From the NCBI GenBank assembly GCA_016789865.1, contig JAEUPC010000142.1, positions 1 to 43,656 on the forward strand: a stretch of 43,656 nt of DNA. The letters are read 5' to 3'. Of the stretch, positions 40,154 to 43,656 are shown in pieces. Source of the stretch: Rubrivivax sp. (GTDB lineage Bacteria; Pseudomonadota; Gammaproteobacteria; Burkholderiales; Burkholderiaceae_C). Position 1 is the first letter of the stretch; the number at the start of each line of letters is the position of its first letter. The notes beneath the pieces are model-generated. The model was given only the letters and a program-made list of their open reading frames with translations, was not told the DNA's origin and made no database searches. A program made the translations under genes and the position numbers.

Positions 40154-43100
40154 CTACAGCGGGACCAGCCTGCCGGTTCCGGTGATGAGCGCTGCGTGCA
40201 CCTCGTCGTCCGGCTGGGCAAGCTGCACCGCGGCGCGATAGCGGTCCATCTGGGTCCGGTAGCCCGCTGCATGCAGCCCGGACTCTTCCGGCGCGGCGGC
40301 CAGCTTGAAGTCCAGCACCCACCACACCCGCCGCCCGCCGGGCCCGCGCAGGGCCACGAGCCGATCGATGCGCAGCATCTCGCCCTCGTGCACGAGGGTG
40401 ATCTCGTTGGCCGCCTCGAGCCTGAGCGCCGGGTCGAAGAACCGCGCGACTTCCGGGTTGCCCAGCACGGCGTCCAGGGCACGGCGTATCGCAGCGTGCT
40501 CTGCGACGGGCACGCCGAAGGCGCGGGCCGCGGCCACGCACGCCTCGGCGCGAGCGGCCGGGGCCGGCAGCTGCGTGCCCTGGGTGACCCACTCCAGCGC
40601 CCGGTGCAGCGCGCGGCCCATCGAAGCCGCCGGCGAGGGGCTGGTGGCAGGCCGGGCCTGCGGCGCATGGGAAGGCATTGCACCCGGCGGCGCATCCACC
40701 GCCCCATCCGGCCCGCCCGCAGCTTGCACCGCCGCAAGGCGCAGCTCGGGCAACGCCGGCCATGCCGCCTCGGCGAGCCCGGCCTGCGTCGGCCGCGCCG
40801 GCGGCGCGTCGACTGGGTTGGCCTGCGGGCGCCATGGTGGGCGCCACAGGCGCGCGTGCGGCTGCACCAGCGTGTACCAGCTGAGGTCTTCGGCCGGCGC
40901 ACCGCCCTCACCGCCGCCGCCGCCGTCTTCGGGCTCGGCGTCACGGTCGGGGGCGTGGCGGCCGCCCGCCTCCGGCTCCACGCCGCTGAAGACCAGCCAC
41001 TCCCGGGCGCGCGTCATCGCCACGTACAGCGCGTTCATCTCCTCGCGCGCGGCGGCGGCCTGCTCGGCGGCCATCAGGTGCTCCAGCGTGGGCGCGCTGG
41101 TGGCGCGGCTGCGCACAAAGGCGGCGCGGCGCGGTGCGCCCTCGTGCACCGGCCAGTCCACGAGCAGGCCAGCGCGCATGCGCGGCGGGCGGCGGCCATG
41201 GCTGTCGGCCACCAGCACCGCGCGCGCTTCCAGGCCCTTGGCGGCGTGAATGGTCAGCAGGCGCACCGTGTGCTGGGGCGCTGCCATCGCCACCTTCACT
41301 GCGCCGCCGCGCATCTCGCGCACGAAGGCATACATGTGCGCGAAGCGCCCGTGCCCGCTGCCACCGGCCTCGCCGAGGGCGGCAGCCAGCAGGCCCTCGA
41401 GGGCGCCCAGCGCCGCGGCCCGCCGAGCCGCCGGCACGCACCTGGCCATGCGCTCGAACACGTCGCCCTGGTGCACGATGCGGTCCAGCGCATCGTGCGG
41501 CGGCATGTCCTGCACGGCTTCGCTCCAACGGGGCAGCAGCGTTGCGGCGCGGCGCAGCACGGCGCTGTCGCCCCCACCGGTGCGCAGCAAGGCCCGCAGC
41601 CACGAGCAGCGCAACGTGCGTGCCTGGCTCGCCAGCCACAGCAGGTCGTCGTCGGAAGCGCCGAACAGCGCGCTGCGCAGCGCGCGCGCCAGCGACAGGT
41701 CGTGGCCCGGCGACACCAGCGCATCGAGCAGGGCCACCACGTCCTGCACCTCAGGCACTGCGATGAGCGCCTGCTCGTCGGCCAGCGCGTGCGGCACACC
41801 AAGCGCCGCCAGCGCCTCGGCCACCGCCGCCAGCACCACGCGGCGACGGGCCAGCACCATGATGTCGTCCGGCGCCACGCCCTCTTCTTCGACGAGCGCC
41901 GAGACGGCCAGCGCCACGCGGCGCGCCTCCTCGGCCAGCAGGCGCGCCTCGGGCTCGTGACGCGGCACGGTGAGCGAGTCGCGCCACGGGGGCAACGCCT
42001 CGCCGTCCGCGGCCTTGCCGCGCGAGCGGCGCGCTGGCCGTGGCACCGGTTCCAGCACTCGCACGTGGCCCGGTGCGCCGCCCGGCGACGGGCCGGGCCC
42101 CGAATGCGCCCGGAAGGGCCCCCAGGCCCCACCGGCGGCCAAGCGGGGAAAGACCGCATTCAATGCGCCCACGATGCCCGGGGCGCACCGACGCGTGTGG
42201 TCGCACTGCAGCAGCGAGCCCTGCATGCCGCTGATGACGAGTTCGCACGCGGCTTCGAAGACGCGCGGCTCGGCGCTGCGGAAGCGGTAGATGCTCTGCT
42301 TGGGGTCGCCGACGATGAACAGCCCCGGGGGCCGATGGCCGCTCGCGCCGCCGCCGGCCCCGGCATATCCACCCAGCCAGGCGGCCAGCGCATGCCACTG
42401 CAGCACGCTGGTGTCCTGGAACTCGTCGATCAGCACCTGCTGAAAGCGCTGGTCCAGGCGCTCCAGCACCCAGCCGGCCAACGGCGCGTCGGCCAGCAAG
42501 GCGGCCACGGCGCGTTCCAGGTCGGCCATGTCGACCAGCGACCGCTCGCGCTTGAGCGCGGCGAACTCGGCCAGCATCGCGACGGCCAGCGCGGCCATGG
42601 CTTGCTGGTCGCGCCAGGCCGCCCATTGCCGCCGCTGCCGCTGCAAGGCGTGCAGCTCCTGCGAGAGCCCCGCGGTATCGGGCAGAGGTTCGAGGCAGTG
42701 CCGCAGAACGTGCTTGTCGGTGTGCAGCGCGCTCCACACGCCGCTCCAGCGCGCTGCCGCGTCGGTGTGCTCCAGCGCCAGGTCGATCGCTGCGGCGGCG
42801 TCGCGCGCGCGCTTGCCGCGTTCGCGGCCCGCGGTGGCGGCGAGCGCGCGCAGCCGGCCGCGCAGGGGCTCGTGCGCCAGTTGCCGCGCCGGATCTGCCG
42901 TTTCGAAGCTGCCGGCGCCGCCCGCGCCACCGGCGCCCCCGGCGCCGCCCGCGCCGGGCGCCTGCGCCGGTTCGATGGAGGTCCACAGCGTGCCGGCCGC
43001 ATCGGCGCGCCCGATCTCCAGGGCCTTGTCCAGCACCGCACCCAGCCACTGCGACACCGCGGCGCGGCGATGGCGGGCGACGAGCTCGTCGTGGTGCGCG

Positions 43101-43656
43101 CGCAGCCGCTCGTCGTGCAGCAGCCGGCGATACAAGCGCTGCATCACGGCGCCGTGCAACGGGGCGGTGTCCTCGATCAGCTCGAACGCCGCCGGCAACC
43201 CCAGCTGCTGCAGCAGGGCCAGCGGCGCGTGCACCACGAGCTCGTGGAACCAGCCATGGAAGGTGCGCACCTGCACCGCCTGGCCCTCGCGCAGCAGCCG
43301 CTCGTGCAGCCCGGCCCACTCGGGGGCCAGCGCATGCGCCTCGATCGCCGTGAGGCCACGCAGCTGCAGCTGGGCCACCCGCTGCTCGTGCGTGGCGGCG
43401 CCGTCGGCGAAGGCCACCAGCAGCTCGTCCAGCCGCTGGCGCATCTCGGCCGCCGCCTTGCGCGTGAAGGTGATGGCCAGGATCTGCGCCGGCGGCACCT
43501 GCTGCAGCAGCGCGCGCAGGATGCGCGCCACGAGCATCCAGGTCTTGCCGGCACCGGCGCAGGCTTCCACGAACACCGGCCGCCGCGGGTCGCAGGCGGC
43601 GGCGTAGAAAGGCTCGCGCGCGACCTCGGCGCCGTCGATGCGGTAGGCCTCGCGCG
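40154..43656 (-). CDS. UvrD/RecB-family helicase-nuclease (AddA/RecB-like), 5' end outside window
   Basis: About 1,166 residues are visible; the frame stays open through the window edge (upstream codons read YRIDGAEVAREPFYAAACDPRRP), so the start is missing. Superfamily 1 helicase motifs: Walker A CAGAGKT (about 43537-43560), ITFTRKAAAEM, VRTFHGWFHEL, DEFQDT (about 42413-42433), GDPKQSIYRFR, LLTIHAAKGLEA and VAMTRAREWL. At the C-terminus is a RecB-type PD-(D/E)xK nuclease: NEITLVHEG, RIDRLV, VLDFK (about 40303-40320) and QMDRY. It probably processes double-strand breaks as an AddA partner of an AddB-like protein encoded outside the window. Gly/Ala low-complexity runs (AGGAGGAGGAGG near 42920-42955, and a Gly/Glu run near 40900-40925) are insertions. 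A 156-bp gap separates it from the pseudokinase gene. Confidence 0.92.
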   Translation of the reverse strand, partial: REAYRIDGAEVAREPFYAAACDPRRPVFVEACAGAGKTWMLVARILRALLQQVPPAQILAITFTRKAAAEMRQRLDELLVAFADGAATHEQRVAQLQLRGLTAIEAHALAPEWAGLHERLLREGQAVQVRTFHGWFHELVVHAPLALLQQLGLPAAFELIEDTAPLHGAVMQRLYRRLLHDERLRAHHDELVARHRRAAVSQWLGAVLDKALEIGRADAAGTLWTSIEPAQAPGAGGAGGAGGAGGAGSFETADPARQLAHEPLRGRLRALAATAGRERGKRARDAAAAIDLALEHTDAAARWSGVWSALHTDKHVLRHCLEPLPDTAGLSQELHALQRQRRQWAAWRDQQAMAALAVAMLAEFAALKRERSLVDMADLERAVAALLADAPLAGWVLERLDQRFQQVLIDEFQDTSVLQWHALAAWLGGYAGAGGGASGHRPPGLFIVGDPKQSIYRFRSAEPRVFEAACELVISGMQGSLLQCDHTRRCAPGIVGALNAVFPRLAAGGAWGPFRAHSGPGPSPGGAPGHVRVLEPVPRPARRSRGKAADGEALPPWRDSLTVPRHEPEARLLAEEARRVALAVSALVEEEGVAPDDIMVLARRRVVLAAVAEALAALGVPHALADEQALIAVPEVQDVVALLDALVSPGHDLSLARALRSALFGASDDDLLWLASQARTLRCSWLRALLRTGGGDSAVLRRAATLLPRWSEAVQDMPPHDALDRIVHQGDVFERMARCVPAARRAAALGALEGLLAAALGEAGGSGHGRFAHMYAFVREMRGGAVKVAMAAPQHTVRLLTIHAAKGLEARAVLVADSHGRRPPRMRAGLLVDWPVHEGAPRRAAFVRSRATSAPTLEHLMAAEQAAAAREEMNALYVAMTRAREWLVFSGVEPEAGGRHAPDRDAEPEDGGGGGEGGAPAEDLSWYTLVQPHARLWRPPWRPQANPVDAPPARPTQAGLAEAAWPALPELRLAAVQAAGGPDGAVDAPPGAMPSHAPQARPATSPSPAASMGRALHRALEWVTQGTQLPAPAARAEACVAAARAFGVPVAEHAAIRRALDAVLGNPEVARFFDPALRLEAANEITLVHEGEMLRIDRLVALRGPGGRRVWWVLDFKLAAAPEESGLHAAGYRTQMDRYRAAVQLAQPDDEVHAALITGTGRLVPL

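Overview
The window is chromosomal DNA of a very GC-rich betaproteobacterium, most likely a Burkholderiales member of the Rubrivivax/Leptothrix/Methylibium/Piscinibacter type. This rests on the strong GC bias at third codon positions, the tmk-holB-pilZ-TatD, ribF/ileS-lspA and dnaX-ybaB-recR neighbourhoods, Burkholderiales-type orphan families (DUF4936, DUF2189, DUF5672) and a small 4.5S SRP RNA. I see no phage, integrase, transposase, CRISPR array or complete tRNA. It is mostly core chromosome with several accessory patches.

Layout. 1-7.7 kb: a thioesterase-GNAT fusion, DUF4936, ygfZ, and divergent from it a run mltG, tmk, holB, pilZ, a TatD hydrolase and an ankyrin protein, then a small conserved-looking protein and an AT-rich gap. 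7.9-12.6 kb (minus): an apparent three-gene operon of an FHA protein of the type VI secretion-associated kind, a stand-alone cyclic-nucleotide-binding-fold protein, and a 966-residue membrane redox fusion (4Fe-4S membrane module + 2Fe-2S ferredoxin + FAD/NAD(P)H reductase). 12.7-16.2 kb: two tandem acyl-CoA dehydrogenases and an S58 peptidase. 16.2-21.1 kb: a small glycan-type group (GT2, FkbM methyltransferase, zinc-ribbon methyltransferase, DUF5672, GT4). 21.1-29.3 kb: ribF, a convergent MipA/OmpV porin-like gene, ileS-lspA, an MFS transporter and a DUF2189 membrane protein. 29.3-33.7 kb: a structured inverted-repeat element, then dnaX-ybaB-recR (minus), with a PurM-like gene divergent from dnaX. 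33.8-35.4 kb: cfa and the 4.5S RNA gene ffs. 35.4-43.7 kb (minus): a RecB/AddA-like helicase-nuclease cut by the window edge, a pseudokinase-HDOD protein and a kinase-HDOD-GAF protein.

How the parts may work together. The housekeeping genes cover DNA replication and repair (tmk, holB, dnaX, recR, ybaB, helicase-nuclease), envelope growth (mltG, lspA, cfa), flavin and tRNA charging (ribF, ileS) and protein targeting (ffs). Two signalling assemblies stand out: the FHA / cyclic-nucleotide-fold / electron-transfer operon, and the adjacent kinase and pseudokinase that both carry HDOD domains. A phosphothreonine link between them is only a speculation.

The non-coding DNA is also informative. (i) A 62-63 bp repeat carries a hairpin, a Shine-Dalgarno-like sequence and a GTG start codon. 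It sits at the start of tmk (two tandem copies) and of the GT2 gene 14 kb away. (ii) Two 91-nt elements in opposite orientation at 29.3-29.6 kb have diverged, yet each keeps a perfect or near-perfect terminal stem through compensatory changes. (iii) Many genes have a TATAAT-like hexamer 5-8 nt before the start codon, which suggests leaderless transcripts are common in this organism.
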